A stretch of 64,000 nucleotides of DNA from Mycobacterium attenuatum (GTDB taxonomy: Bacteria; Actinomycetota; Actinomycetes; Mycobacteriales; Mycobacteriaceae), in NCBI RefSeq assembly GCF_900566085.1, contig NZ_UPHT01000150.1, positions 1-64,000 on the forward strand, read 5' to 3'. A program made the translations under genes and the position numbers. The notes beneath the pieces are model-generated. The model was given only the letters and a program-made list of their open reading frames with translations. It was not told the DNA's origin and made no database searches. Below are positions 16,389 to 25,497 of this stretch, piece after piece (within the stretch, counting starts at the first letter, position 1; each line of letters begins with the position of its first letter).

Positions 16389-17656
16389 ACCGGCGTGAAC
16401 TCCAGGTGCAGCTCGGTGAGACCGCGCAGAATGTAAGTCGGAACATAGTGGTAGCGGCGGTCTTTCGCGGGGCCGTGCATCCGTTCGTCGATCCTGATCT
16501 CCGATGTCCGGTCCAGCAGGCGCTCGATTGCCACCCGGGTTTCGGCACGCGCCAGCGGGGCACCGGGACAGCTGTGGATCCCCCGCCCGAACGAGAGATG
16601 CTGGCGGGCGTTTTTGCGGTCCGGGTCGAACGTGGCGGGCTCGGCGAACCGGCGCGGATCCCGATTGGCCGCGGCCTGCAAAACCATCACCGTCGTGCCG
16701 GCCGGCAGGTCGACGCCGCCTACGCTGACCGGTACCCGGGACAAGCGAAAGTCGCCCTTGACCGGGCTCTCGATGCGCAGCGTCTCCTCGATGAAGTTGG
16801 GGATCAGGCTGCGATCCCTGCGCAATTGCCTCTGGATATCGGGGCGCTCCCCGATCACCTGCAAGGCCGCCCCCAACAGCCGCACCGTGGTTTCCTGCCC
16901 CGCCGAAAAGACATTGCAGGCGACCCGGGCCACGTCTTCGACATCGGGAATGGAGCCGTCGGGGAAGGTGGCGGTGGCCAGGCCGGTCAGCACGTCGTCG
17001 CGGGGCTGGCCGCGCCGGTCGCGGACGTAGTCGGCGAAGGTTCCGTAGAGAAATTCCAGCGGGTTGTGCGCCAACGGTTTCTCGCCGGTGCCGCCGACGC
17101 CGCCGCCCGCGTGACGGTGGATGTTGGCGACGAAGGTGTCGCGGTCTTCGTCGGGAACACCGAGCAAGTCAGCGATGACCAGCAGCGTGAACGGGCTCGC
17201 GAAGTCCTTGATGAAATCGCCTTGTCCCGCAGCCAGATACCCGTCGAGCACCCGGTCGGCCAGCAGCCACATGGCGTCTTCGTTTTCCTTGAGCCGCTTC
17301 GGGGTGATCAGCCGCATCAACAGGGCGCGGTGGTTGGTGTGCGTCGGCGGGTCCAGGGTGGGCAGCTGGTCGCTGAACGGCAGCTCGTCGCGGTGCTGCT
17401 CGATCAGACCGGTGACGTCGTCACCCTCGAGCGGCACCGGGAAACCGGGAAACGGCCCCGTCACCGAGATGCAGGAGGAAAACATCTCGGCGTCGTTCAA
17501 CACCGCCGCGGCTTCATCCCAGCCGGTCACCATGGTCACCCCGTAGTGGCCTTCTCGGGTCACCGGGCAGTGCTCGCGCAGCGCCTCGTAATACGGGTAG
17601 GGATTCTCGACGAGCCGCTTGTCGCGGAAGAAGTCCATCTCGCCGTAATCACTCAC
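16385..17656 (-). CDS. Cytochrome P450
   Basis: This is a 423-residue P450. GTG 17656 (MSDYGEMDFF) is chosen because GGGAGG lies a few bases upstream; a longer ORF adds Arg-rich sequence. Motifs are FSAGQETT in the I-helix, EETLR (ExxR) and LSFGRGIHSCPGAPLARAE with the heme Cys. The C-terminal half contains RRYHYVPTYILRG, and substrate range cannot be read from it. It is followed in overlap by its ferredoxin. A weak relative of the window's TetR box (GAGAAC-CTC-CCTCTC) overlaps the ribosome site at 17657-17671. Confidence 0.95.
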   Translation of the reverse strand: MSDYGEMDFFRDKRLVENPYPYYEALREHCPVTREGHYGVTMVTGWDEAAAVLNDAEMFSSCISVTGPFPGFPVPLEGDDVTGLIEQHRDELPFSDQLPTLDPPTHTNHRALLMRLITPKRLKENEDAMWLLADRVLDGYLAAGQGDFIKDFASPFTLLVIADLLGVPDEDRDTFVANIHRHAGGGVGGTGEKPLAHNPLEFLYGTFADYVRDRRGQPRDDVLTGLATATFPDGSIPDVEDVARVACNVFSAGQETTVRLLGAALQVIGERPDIQRQLRRDRSLIPNFIEETLRIESPVKGDFRLSRVPVSVGGVDLPAGTTVMVLQAAANRDPRRFAEPATFDPDRKNARQHLSFGRGIHSCPGAPLARAETRVAIERLLDRTSEIRIDERMHGPAKDRRYHYVPTYILRGLTELHLEFTPV

Positions 17657-17769
17657 GAGAACCTCCCTCTCACTGATGAGTATGACATTTCCATAGGAGG
17701 TGGCCGGCGTCAACGTGACCTCTCGCGCTGACCGTGAATACGGCGACGGGACACGCCGCACTGGCGCCC

Positions 17770-18918
17770 TTAGTTCATCAGCTCGACCACGGTGGCGTTG
17801 GCCGTGCCGCCGCCTTCGCACATGGTCTGCAGACCGTAGCGAATTCCGTTGTCGCGCATGTGATGAACCATGCGCGTCATGAGCACCGCGCCGGAGGCGC
17901 CCAGCGGGTGACCGAGCGCGATTGCCCCGCCGAGCGGATTCAGCCGGCGCGGGTCGGCGCCGGTCTCGGCCAGCCAGGCCAGCGGCACCGGCGCGAAGGC
18001 CTCGTTGACTTCGAACACGCCGACTTCCTCGAGGCTGACGCCGGACTTGCGCAGCACCTTTTCGGTCGCCGGAATCGGTCCAGTGAGCATAAGCACCGGG
18101 TCCGCACCGGTGACCGCTCCGGCGCGGTACCGCACGATCGGCGTCAGGCCCAGCTCCAGCGCCATCTGCGACGTCGTCACCAGCAGAGCCGCCGCGCCAT
18201 CGGAGATCTGCGACGAGTTGCCGGCATGGATCACTCCGTCCTCGACGAAGGCCGGCTTGAGTGCGGCCAGCTTCTCGACGGTGGTGCCGCGCCGCACGCC
18301 CTCATCGGCGTTGACGACGGCTCCGTCGTCGCCAAAGACCGGGACGATCTGTTCGGTGAAGGCGCCGCCGTCCTGGGCCGCGGCGGCCCGCTCGTGCGAC
18401 AACGCCGAGTATTCGTCGAGCCGGCTGCGGGACAAGCCCCATTTCTTGGCGATCAGCTCCGCGGACAGGCCCTGGTTGAACGAGAAGTTGTCATAGCGGG
18501 CAAGCACTTTCGGGCCGTACGGCATCCCCGTTGACCTGGCGGACCCGAGCGGCACGCGGCTCATCACCTCGACACCGCCGGCCATCACGACATCCTGCTG
18601 GCCCGACATCACCGCCTGCACCGCGAAGTCCAGGGCCTGCTGGCTGGATCCGCACGCCCGGTTGACGGTGGTGCCCGGAATGCTCTCCGGCCAGCCCGCC
18701 GCCAGGACCGAGAAGCGGCCGATATTGCTGGACTGGTCGCCCACCTGCGACACGCAGCCCCAGATCACGTCGTCGATGATTTCCGGGCTGACCCCGGTGC
18801 GCTCCAGCAGTTCGTTGAGCACGACCGCGGACAGGTCGGCGGGATGGATGCCAGACAGTCCGCCATTGCGCTTGCCCACAGCGGTACGGACGGCTTCGAC
18901 GATGACTGTTTCCCGCAC
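17770..18918 (-). CDS. Thiolase (acetyl-CoA acyltransferase)
   Basis: This 382-residue degradative thiolase starts at GTG 18918 (MRETVIVEAVRTAVG), with GGAG upstream. The nucleophilic Cys is in VNRACGSSQQAL. The other active-site elements are present: NEAFAPV, the His of LGHPLGASGA, and the C-terminal Cys of MCEGGGTANATVVEL. The enzyme would release acetyl-CoA or propionyl-CoA by thiolysis of a 3-oxoacyl-CoA. It lies upstream of the P450-ferredoxin pair on the same strand with a 113-bp gap, and divergent from the PPE-MPTR gene. Confidence 0.94.
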   Translation of the reverse strand: MRETVIVEAVRTAVGKRNGGLSGIHPADLSAVVLNELLERTGVSPEIIDDVIWGCVSQVGDQSSNIGRFSVLAAGWPESIPGTTVNRACGSSQQALDFAVQAVMSGQQDVVMAGGVEVMSRVPLGSARSTGMPYGPKVLARYDNFSFNQGLSAELIAKKWGLSRSRLDEYSALSHERAAAAQDGGAFTEQIVPVFGDDGAVVNADEGVRRGTTVEKLAALKPAFVEDGVIHAGNSSQISDGAAALLVTTSQMALELGLTPIVRYRAGAVTGADPVLMLTGPIPATEKVLRKSGVSLEEVGVFEVNEAFAPVPLAWLAETGADPRRLNPLGGAIALGHPLGASGAVLMTRMVHHMRDNGIRYGLQTMCEGGGTANATVVELMN

Positions 18919-18958
18919 GCATGTGCTCCGATCTCGATACCGGTACCTGCCCCACCGA

Positions 18959-18985
18959 CCAGTAAAGCCAGTAAACCCAGTAAAA
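18959..18985. repeat. Three tandem copies of a 9-bp unit, CCAGTAAAN
   Basis: CCAGTAAAG, CCAGTAAAC and CCAGTAAAA follow each other without gaps, 40-67 bp upstream of the thiolase start in the divergent region with the PPE-MPTR gene. They could be a direct-repeat regulator site or slippage product. Confidence 0.8.
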
Positions 18986-19172
18986 GAAGCCTTGCAACAT
19001 TCGGCGGTCCATCGAACGTATCTCAACGAAACCCTGATGTGGTGTGGCGTGTGACATAAAATCTCTTCCTGCCAAGGTGCTCGAGTTGGCGTGGTCGCCC
19101 ACATGGCGTTTGGGAGGCGCTACCCGCGCTGGCCAGTCTCATGGAACGCCGGCCGGAAAAGAGGCGACTGTC

Positions 19173-21146
19173 ATGAATTTTTCCGTAATGCCACCCGAGA
19201 TCAACTCGTTGCGGATCTTTGCTGGCGCGGGCTCGGCGCCGATGCTGGAGGCCGCCGTGGCCTGGGACAGCCTCGCCGCTGAGTTGGGCTCGGCAGCGGA
19301 GTCGTTCGGGTCTGTGACCGCGGGGTTGGCGGGTCAGGCGTGGCAAGGTGCGGCGTCGAGGGCAATGGTGGCGGCGGCTGCGCCCTACTCGGGATGGTTG
19401 AGCACGGCGGCGGCCCGGGCTGCGGCGGCGTCGGCTCAGGCCAAAGCCGTGGCGAGCGCGTTCGAGACGGCTCGCGTGGCCATGGTTCACCCGTTGGCGG
19501 TGGCGGCCAATCGCAATGCGTTCGTGCGGTTGGTGTTGTCGAATGTGTTCGGTCAAAATGCGCCGGCGATTGCCTTGGCGGAGGCCCAGTACGAGCAGAT
19601 GTGGGCTGCCGATGTTGCCGCGATGGTGGGTTATCACGGCGGAGCGTCGGCGGCGGCGGCGCACTTGCAGTCATGGCAGAGGGGTCTGCAGCAGGCGTTG
19701 TCGGGCGTGCTCGGCCTACCTGCCAGCGCTGCCGCGGCTGCGGCGCAAAACCCCGCGGCTGGCTCCGCAGCAGCCGGTGCGGCGGCCGGGGCAGCGGCCG
19801 CCACACCCGTCGGGAACAACGGCAACCTACAGCTGGGCGGCGGAAACACCGGTGATTCCAATCTGGGCAGCGGGAACATCGGCAACGCCAACCTGGGCAG
19901 CGGAAACACCGGCAACGCCAACCTGGGCGGCGGGAACATCGGCAACGCCAACCTGGGCAGCGGGAACAAGGGCAACATCAACGTTGGCAACGGAAACTTC
20001 GGTTCCGCAAACTTCGGCGACGGAAATATCGGCATCAGAAACGCCGGCGCCGGAAACAACGGCACCGCCAATATGGGCGCCGGCAACTTCGGCACCGGCA
20101 ACTTCGGCTTCGGAAACATCGGCAACGGAAACTTCGGTGGCGGCAACATCGGCCCCGGAAACGTCGGCGACGGGAACAACGGCAGCACAAACCTAGGCAG
20201 CGGAAATCTCGGCAACTTCAACCTGGGTAGCGGTAACCTCGGCAGCAACAACGTCGGCTTTGGAAACCACGGCAACAACAACGTGGGCTTCGGGCTCACC
20301 GGCAACAACCAGGTGGGTATCGGCGGACTGAATTCGGGAAACAACAACATCGGTTTCGGGAATTCGGGCGACAACAATATCGGCTTCTTCAACTCGGGCA
20401 ATAACAACGTGGGCTTCTTCAACTCGGGCAACGGCAATGTCGGGTTCGGGAACTCGGGAGCCACGAACGGCGGCTTTTGGAACGCGGGCGGCGGCAACAC
20501 CGGCTTCGGGAACGCGGGCTTCACCAACACGGGCTTCGGGAACGCGGGCGATACCAATACGGGCTTCGGGAACGCAGGCCGCCTCAACGCGGGCTATGGG
20601 AACGCAGGCATCTTGAATGCCGGCTACGGAAACGCGGGAAATGTCAATGCGGGCTTCGGCAACGCGGGCATCCAAAATACGGGCTGGGAAAACTCTGGAA
20701 CCGTTAATACCGGTTTCGGGAATGCCGGTATGACCAACACGGGGTGGGGAAACTCAGGCAACATCAACACGGGCTTTCTCAACTCGACGAACCTGAGCAC
20801 GGGTGTGGGTAATTTGGGTTCGGTGGGCCCGAACTCGGGCTTCGGTCATACCGGCGCGAACAACTCGGGCTTCTTCAACACCAGTACCGGCGGCTTCAAC
20901 TCGGGCTTCTTCAACGCGGGCGTCGGTGGCGTGAATTCGGGTATCAATAACTCGGGCGCCTCCAACGTGGGAATCAACAATTCGGGCTTTGCCAACGTTG
21001 GCATAGGAAATACGGGCGCCCGTAACGCGGGCATCGCCAACTCCGCCCCCAACATCGTCATCGGCACCTCCGGCGTGGCGAACTCGGCTACCCTCAGCTC
21101 GGGTGGCTTCAACACCGGAACCTCACTGTCGGGTTTCTTCCACTAA
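19173..21146 (+). CDS. PPE family protein, MPTR subfamily
   Basis: This 657-residue protein starts at ATG 19173 ([10 protein letters not shown], Pro-Pro-Glu at residues 7-9). The PPE domain of about 180 residues contains the WxG turn (QAWQGAAS). An Ala-rich linker follows, then about 430 residues of the MPTR pattern Asn-x-Gly-x-Gly-Asn-x-Gly repeated dozens of times. The pentapeptide repeats change texture along the protein: first GSGNxGNAN, then GFGNSGNNN, then GFGNAGxxN. The end is abrupt after LSGFFH. Such proteins are ESX-5-type substrates placed at or beyond the cell surface; function is unknown. The ribosome site is weak. Confidence 0.95.
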   Translation: MNFSVMPPEINSLRIFAGAGSAPMLEAAVAWDSLAAELGSAAESFGSVTAGLAGQAWQGAASRAMVAAAAPYSGWLSTAAARAAAASAQAKAVASAFETARVAMVHPLAVAANRNAFVRLVLSNVFGQNAPAIALAEAQYEQMWAADVAAMVGYHGGASAAAAHLQSWQRGLQQALSGVLGLPASAAAAAAQNPAAGSAAAGAAAGAAAATPVGNNGNLQLGGGNTGDSNLGSGNIGNANLGSGNTGNANLGGGNIGNANLGSGNKGNINVGNGNFGSANFGDGNIGIRNAGAGNNGTANMGAGNFGTGNFGFGNIGNGNFGGGNIGPGNVGDGNNGSTNLGSGNLGNFNLGSGNLGSNNVGFGNHGNNNVGFGLTGNNQVGIGGLNSGNNNIGFGNSGDNNIGFFNSGNNNVGFFNSGNGNVGFGNSGATNGGFWNAGGGNTGFGNAGFTNTGFGNAGDTNTGFGNAGRLNAGYGNAGILNAGYGNAGNVNAGFGNAGIQNTGWENSGTVNTGFGNAGMTNTGWGNSGNINTGFLNSTNLSTGVGNLGSVGPNSGFGHTGANNSGFFNTSTGGFNSGFFNAGVGGVNSGINNSGASNVGINNSGFANVGIGNTGARNAGIANSAPNIVIGTSGVANSATLSSGGFNTGTSLSGFFH

Positions 21147-21318
21147 CGAATCTGGCAACCCGACCCACTGCGACGCACGTTTCGGCGCCGGAACCCGGCG
21201 GCTAGCACCAGTACGCCGAATTGTCGGCCTGCCGGAATTGCGTGGATGAGTGGACCTGCGGTTGTACCATGCCTGCACCGCTTCGAGATCCCGCACGATT
21301 GGACCGTTGGCAAGGCCC

Positions 21319-21425
21319 TCAATGGCTCCTCGGCAGCTTCGAGTCATGCACCCCAAGGTAATTCAGGCTCATCGCCGGGCTGATCGGTGCGATCTGCATC
21401 GGGCGTGCCACGGCCAGCGAATCGG
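21319..21425 (-). pseudogene. Remnant of an acyl-CoA dehydrogenase C-terminus
   Basis: Read on the minus strand, about 33 codons ending at TGA 21321-21319 translate to ARPMQIAPISPAMSLN followed by YLGVHDSKLPRSH. This parallels ARLMKIAPISQEMILN plus FLGEHALKLPRSY at the end of the acyl-CoA dehydrogenase at 25986-27164. The nucleotide match is also plain by eye (21321-21411 against 25989-26079). No further part of the gene is recognisable, so this is a truncated duplicate left by a rearrangement between the PPE-MPTR and TetR genes. Confidence 0.75.
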
Positions 21426-21486
21426 CCCGTGGACGCCTCAGCGAGCCGACGCGATGGCCGCGAGCGGCCCGCCCCAGCACGAGGCC

Positions 21487-22125
21487 TCAACGGGCCGACG
21501 CCGGGGAGGCGTTGAGTCCGTGCAGCAACAGGTCGGCGATCTCCTGGTACGCCTGGCCCGCGGTGAGCCCGGTGGGGTCGAGCAGCGCGCCCGATTGCAC
21601 GCCGTCGATCGCCAGGGCGATCAGCTGGCCGACGAAGAGCCCGTTGACGTCGCGTAGCGCGCCGGCACGGATACCGTCGGCAATGAATTGGTGGACCCGA
21701 TGTGCGGCGGCGGCAGAATTCAGCCGGTAGATGTCGGCGGTCGGGCGATAGCTCTTCATGTCCGCATAGAAGCTGGGCGAGCAGCGGTTCATTGCCGATC
21801 CGATCGCCGCAAGATAGACCGAGATGCGCAGCCGAGGGTCGGTGACGGTGGCGACGGCCTCCTCGATCTCGGCGGTGGCGTTGCGGAAGAACTGCTTGGT
21901 GACGACGACGGCGAGCTGCTCCTTGCTGCCCGCGAGGCTGTACAGCGTGGCTTTGGAACAGCGCAACCGCTGCGCGATGTCATCGACGGTCAGGCTCTTG
22001 AAGCCTTCGGCGAGCAGCAGATCCTCCAGGTCGGCAAGCAATCGAGCGCGTCGGCGCTGATCCACCCGGCGCCGCCGGACAGACCCGCCGTCGTCCAATG
22101 CGCCACTGTCGGCCGCCGTACTCAT
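21487..22125 (-). CDS. TetR family transcriptional regulator
   Basis: The 212-residue protein is started at ATG 22125 (MSTAADSGALDD); a longer in-frame start at 22182 is less likely. Residues about 25-70 form the helix-turn-helix (LLLAEGFKSLTVDDIAQRLRCSKATLYSLAGSKEQL). The rest is a helical ligand-binding domain. It is divergent from the acyl-CoA synthetase gene with a 121-bp spacer that holds a large inverted repeat (22226-22255), so it probably represses that operon and itself. The ligand would be an acyl-CoA or free acid intermediate, by analogy with other regulators of fatty acid and steroid catabolism (inference). Confidence 0.92.
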   Translation of the reverse strand: MSTAADSGALDDGGSVRRRRVDQRRRARLLADLEDLLLAEGFKSLTVDDIAQRLRCSKATLYSLAGSKEQLAVVVTKQFFRNATAEIEEAVATVTDPRLRISVYLAAIGSAMNRCSPSFYADMKSYRPTADIYRLNSAAAAHRVHQFIADGIRAGALRDVNGLFVGQLIALAIDGVQSGALLDPTGLTAGQAYQEIADLLLHGLNASPASAR

Positions 22126-22225
22126 CGCCTCATTATCCGGCGCGGGCGGTCGTCTCAGAGCGCACCGACCGGCTTGGGACACAACACAGCCAGCTGTAAC
22201 CTCATTCTCAGGCTCGGTAACTTAA

Positions 22226-22255
22226 TGGGTACTATTGTACGTCAATATGTACCCA
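22226..22255. promoter_or_regulatory. Inverted repeat overlapping the acyl-CoA synthetase start
   Basis: The outer arms TGGGTAC and GTACCCA are perfect, and inner arms TATTG and CAATA are nested inside, slightly offset. A TACTAT sequence (22230-22235) resembles a mycobacterial -10 element. It would place transcription start just before ATG 22247, which has no ribosome site, so the operon may be leaderless and a bound repressor would cover both promoter and start. Confidence 0.55.
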
Positions 22256-23914
22256 CCGATTCCGGACGCCACGGCGTGTATTGATGGTGAGCGGTTGAAC
22301 TCCCGGCAACGAGTCGACGAGCTCCGAGAACAGTTTTGCGACGCGCACGCCGACGTCGCATGGTTGCTCTGCGATCGCCATCCGGCCCAGCGCATCGCGT
22401 TCACCGTGGTCGGCGACGGCGGGTCGGTGTCCATGACGTTCGGCGAGCTCGCCACCGCGTCGCACCGCTCCGCGCAGGCCTTTCGCGCCGCGGGCGTACG
22501 TCGCGGCGATCGCGTGGCGACATTGATGGGCAAGAGCGTCGATCTCGTCGTCACCATCTTGGCCACCTGGCGGCTCGGCGCGGTGTACGTACCGTTGTTC
22601 ACCGCATTCGGGTCCGACGCAATCGCCGAACGTCTGGAGCGGTCCGGCACGGTGTTGGTGGTGGCCGACCCCGACCAACGCCACAAGCTGGCCCCCAGCG
22701 CCCACCGGAAGGTCCTGGTCACGGGCGCCGCGCCGGTCACGCCCGACGGCGACCGATTGCTGGCCGACGCCGTCGCGACGGCGGCACCGGAGCCGGTCGG
22801 CCGCGTCGCGGTCGGTGGCGACGGAGCGCTGGTCCACATGTTCACATCCGGCACCACCGGAAAACCCAAGGGTGTCGTGCACCCCGTGGCCTATCTGGCC
22901 GGTTTTCAGGCCTACCTGGAATACAGCCTGGGCGTGACGTCCGACGACAGCTTCTGGTGTGCGGCCGACCCGGGCTGGGCCTACGGGCTCTGCACCGCCA
23001 TCGCCGCACCGATGGCCGCCGGCGTCTCGAGCATTCTGCTGCGGGGAGGCTTCAGTGCCGAGTCCACCTGGCGGACGCTCTCCGAACACCGGGTCACCAA
23101 TTTCGCTGCTGCCCCAACGGTTTTCCGCAGCCTGCGGGCCTCGTCGACGGGCGTGCCCGCCGACCTCGAACTCGCCCGCGCCTCCAGCGCCGGAGAACCG
23201 CTCACCGCCGAAGTCAACGAATGGGCGCGCCAGGCATTGGGCTTGCTGGTGCACGACCACTTCGGCCAAACCGAACTCGGCATGGTCGTGGGTAACCACC
23301 ATCACCCCGAACTGGCGCGACCGGTCAAACCCGGGTCGATGGGCCGCCCGCTGCCCGGGTGGTCGGTGACCGTGTTGGGCGACGATGACCGGCCGGCGCC
23401 TCCGGGCGTTCTGGGCCGCGTCGCCATCGACGTGGCGGCCAGTCCTTTGCTGACATTCACCCGATACCAGGATCAGGCTCATGGTGGCCGGTTCAGCGCC
23501 GATCGCCGCTATTACCTCACCGGTGATATCGCCCGCGTCGACGACGACGGAGACTTCTTCTTTTTCGCGCGCGATGACGACGTAATCATCATGGCGGGCT
23601 ATCGCATCGGACCGGCAGACGTCGAGTCGGTGCTGTCGCGGCACCCGGGCGTCGCCGAATGTTGCGTGGTGGCCGCACCCGACGAGGTTCGCGGCGAGGT
23701 GATCGAGGCCTACGTCGTCCTGCACGACAACCATCCACGGTCGGCAGGACTCGTGGCCGAGCTGCAGCGGTTTGTCAAGGAAAACTATGCCGCCCATGCC
23801 TACCCGCGCCACGTGCACTTCGTCGACGAACTTCCCAAAACCAGCAGTGGGAAAGTTCAGCGGTCGGTGTTGCGCCGGCAACGCCAAGAAGCAGCAGAGC
23901 CGCAAACCACATGA
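22247..23914 (+). CDS. Acyl-CoA synthetase (AMP-forming, ACS/MACS-like)
   Basis: The protein has 555 residues. The adenylation core motif MFTSGTTGKPKGVVHP binds ATP. HFGQTELGM, YYLTGDIARVDDDG and the C-terminal PKTSSGKVQR (catalytic Lys) complete the ANL-family signatures. The acetate or medium-chain acyl-CoA synthetase subgroup is suggested by PGWAYGLC and the domain length. It would activate a carboxylic acid to its CoA ester at the top of a beta-oxidation-like sequence. An in-frame TTG at 22235 also exists. It overlaps the crotonase gene by four bases and begins a four-gene operon (synthetase, crotonase, SDR, SnoaL-like). Confidence 0.92.
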   Translation: MYPPIPDATACIDGERLNSRQRVDELREQFCDAHADVAWLLCDRHPAQRIAFTVVGDGGSVSMTFGELATASHRSAQAFRAAGVRRGDRVATLMGKSVDLVVTILATWRLGAVYVPLFTAFGSDAIAERLERSGTVLVVADPDQRHKLAPSAHRKVLVTGAAPVTPDGDRLLADAVATAAPEPVGRVAVGGDGALVHMFTSGTTGKPKGVVHPVAYLAGFQAYLEYSLGVTSDDSFWCAADPGWAYGLCTAIAAPMAAGVSSILLRGGFSAESTWRTLSEHRVTNFAAAPTVFRSLRASSTGVPADLELARASSAGEPLTAEVNEWARQALGLLVHDHFGQTELGMVVGNHHHPELARPVKPGSMGRPLPGWSVTVLGDDDRPAPPGVLGRVAIDVAASPLLTFTRYQDQAHGGRFSADRRYYLTGDIARVDDDGDFFFFARDDDVIIMAGYRIGPADVESVLSRHPGVAECCVVAAPDEVRGEVIEAYVVLHDNHPRSAGLVAELQRFVKENYAAHAYPRHVHFVDELPKTSSGKVQRSVLRRQRQEAAEPQTT

Positions 23915-24708
23915 GCAGCAACGGGACTGACGGTTGCCTGCAGGTCGAGCAGCGCGGCGCCGTCCGGTGGCTGCGGCTCAACAGACCGGCGCAACGCAAC
24001 GCGCTCAACCGTGAGCTGGTCGAGGCGCTGACCGAGCAGATCACCCGAGCCGAGACCGACCCGCAGACCGCGGTGGTGGCCGTCGCCGGCAACGGACCCA
24101 GCTTCTGCGCCGGCGGAGACTTCCGTCATCTCCTCGAGTTGCATCAGCGTGGCCGCAATCCGGTGCACTTCTTGAAGACGGTGTCGGACTGCTTCAGCAG
24201 AATCGAAGCCAGCCCGGTGCCGTGGGTGGCTGTCCTGCACGGGCATGCCGTCGCCGGCGGCCTGGAGCTGGCCTTGGCCTGTGACGTCGTGATCGCCGCC
24301 GAAACAACCATGATCGGTGACGGTCACCTCAACAACCAACTGCTGCCTGCCGCCGGCTCCAGCACGCGGCTGGCACGTGCGGTCGGGCACGGCCTGTGCC
24401 GGTGGCTGATGCTCACCGGTGACCTATTGCCGGCGATCGAACTCGCCGAGGCTGGCTGGATCCTGCGCGTCGTTCCCCCCGATCGGCTCGACGAGACGGC
24501 CGAAACGGTATGTGCCCGATTGGCCGAACGTGCCGGACCCGCCCAGCGCAGCCTCAAGACGCTGTTGCATCGGATCGACTCGGCCGATACCGTACGCGCC
24601 CTACACGAAGAGCTGGAAGCCTTTGCACAACACTGGGATACCGGCGATCCACCGGCCGCCGTCCAGGCGTTTCTGCAGCACCGGTTCAGCGAGCGAGAAG
24701 TCCGATGA
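23911..24708 (+). CDS. Enoyl-CoA hydratase/isomerase family protein, one catalytic Glu replaced
   Basis: This 265-residue crotonase starts at ATG 23911, coupled to the synthetase. The oxyanion motif PSFCAGGDF and AGGLELALACDVV are conserved. Aligned with rat mitochondrial hydratase, the first catalytic Glu (GGxE) is present, but the second (QPE in the rat enzyme) is His (IGDGHLNNQLLP). Simple water addition is therefore unlikely; isomerase, hydrolase or retro-Claisen chemistry is more plausible. It is followed by a coupled SDR. The fold call is firm, the reaction unknown. Confidence 0.9.
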   Translation: MSSNGTDGCLQVEQRGAVRWLRLNRPAQRNALNRELVEALTEQITRAETDPQTAVVAVAGNGPSFCAGGDFRHLLELHQRGRNPVHFLKTVSDCFSRIEASPVPWVAVLHGHAVAGGLELALACDVVIAAETTMIGDGHLNNQLLPAAGSSTRLARAVGHGLCRWLMLTGDLLPAIELAEAGWILRVVPPDRLDETAETVCARLAERAGPAQRSLKTLLHRIDSADTVRALHEELEAFAQHWDTGDPPAAVQAFLQHRFSEREVR

Positions 24709-25463
24709 ACCGATATGTCGGCCGCGTCGTCGCGATCACCGGTGCAGCCCAAGGGCTTGGGCTGGCCATGGCCAACCGGTTTGCTGCCGAGGGGGCCGCC
24801 GTCGCCATGGCCGACGTCCGCGCCGACACCCTGCTCAGCGCCGGAGAAAAGATTGCCGCGGGGGCCGGCGGACCGGTGCGTTGTGATGTCGTCGACGTCA
24901 GCTCCGCTGCCGCAGTGGACGATTGGATTGCCAAGACAACCAACGAATTAGGGCGTCTCGACGTGCTGATCAACAACGCCGGGATCATCCGGGACAACCG
25001 CCTGCAAAACATCGCCGACGACGACTGGCAGTCGGTCCTGGCGATCAACCTCAGCGGCGCGTTCTACTGTGCGCGGGCCGCATTCGCGCCCATGACCGAT
25101 CAGGGCTACGGCAGGATCGTGAGCTTCTCATCGATGTCGTGGCACGGAAACTTCGGTCAGAGCAATTACGCGGCCGCTAAGGCGGGAATCGTGGGCCTGA
25201 CACGCGCCATCGCTCTCGAAGGTGCCGAGCATGGCATCACCGCCAACGCGATTGCGCCCGGCCTGATCGACACCCCGATGTTGGCATCGATGGATGGCGC
25301 GGTCCGCAGCAAACTGATCGGCAAGATTCCCATGAAACGTGTCGGCCGACCCGACGATATCGCCGAGGCGGCGGCATTCCTTGCCTCGCCGGCTGCCGGT
25401 TACCTCACCGGTGTCGTGCTCGACGTGGATGGCGGCATCTCCATTGGGTCATCCATCCGCTAG
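24705..25463 (+). CDS. Short-chain dehydrogenase/reductase
   Basis: This is a 252-residue classical SDR. It shows TGAAQGLG (nucleotide binding), NNAG (LINNAGIIRDN), catalytic Ser in SFSSMSWHG, Tyr and Lys in NYAAAKAG, and a C-terminal GVVLDVDGG. It overlaps the crotonase gene by four bases. Similarity in layout to FabG-type 3-oxoacyl reductases suggests a 3-hydroxyacyl-CoA or ring-alcohol dehydrogenase working after the crotonase; this is inference from the operon. Confidence 0.94.
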   Translation: MNRYVGRVVAITGAAQGLGLAMANRFAAEGAAVAMADVRADTLLSAGEKIAAGAGGPVRCDVVDVSSAAAVDDWIAKTTNELGRLDVLINNAGIIRDNRLQNIADDDWQSVLAINLSGAFYCARAAFAPMTDQGYGRIVSFSSMSWHGNFGQSNYAAAKAGIVGLTRAIALEGAEHGITANAIAPGLIDTPMLASMDGAVRSKLIGKIPMKRVGRPDDIAEAAAFLASPAAGYLTGVVLDVDGGISIGSSIR

Positions 25464-25497
25464 TGACCGAATTGACAGTGAGATTGAGGAGGAACCC

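Noticed and set aside
17657-17671. GAGAAC-CTC-CCTCTC as a sixth copy of the TetR box
   Set aside because: Two mismatches in one arm, and it coincides with the purine-rich ribosome site of the P450 gene, which explains the similarity.
19840-21120. Dense repeat region considered as a possible CRISPR or satellite array
   Set aside because: It is the in-frame Asn-x-Gly-x-Gly coding repeat of a PPE-MPTR protein. No CRISPR array was found in the window.
22195-22209. TGTAAC-CTC-ATTCTC upstream of the acyl-CoA synthetase
   Set aside because: Only one arm matches the TetR box; the larger palindrome next to it is a better operator candidate.
22232-23905. 557-codon ORF antisense to the acyl-CoA synthetase
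   Set aside because: Long antisense frames are common in high-GC mycobacterial DNA. The sense strand carries all adenylate-forming motifs and the antisense product resembles nothing.
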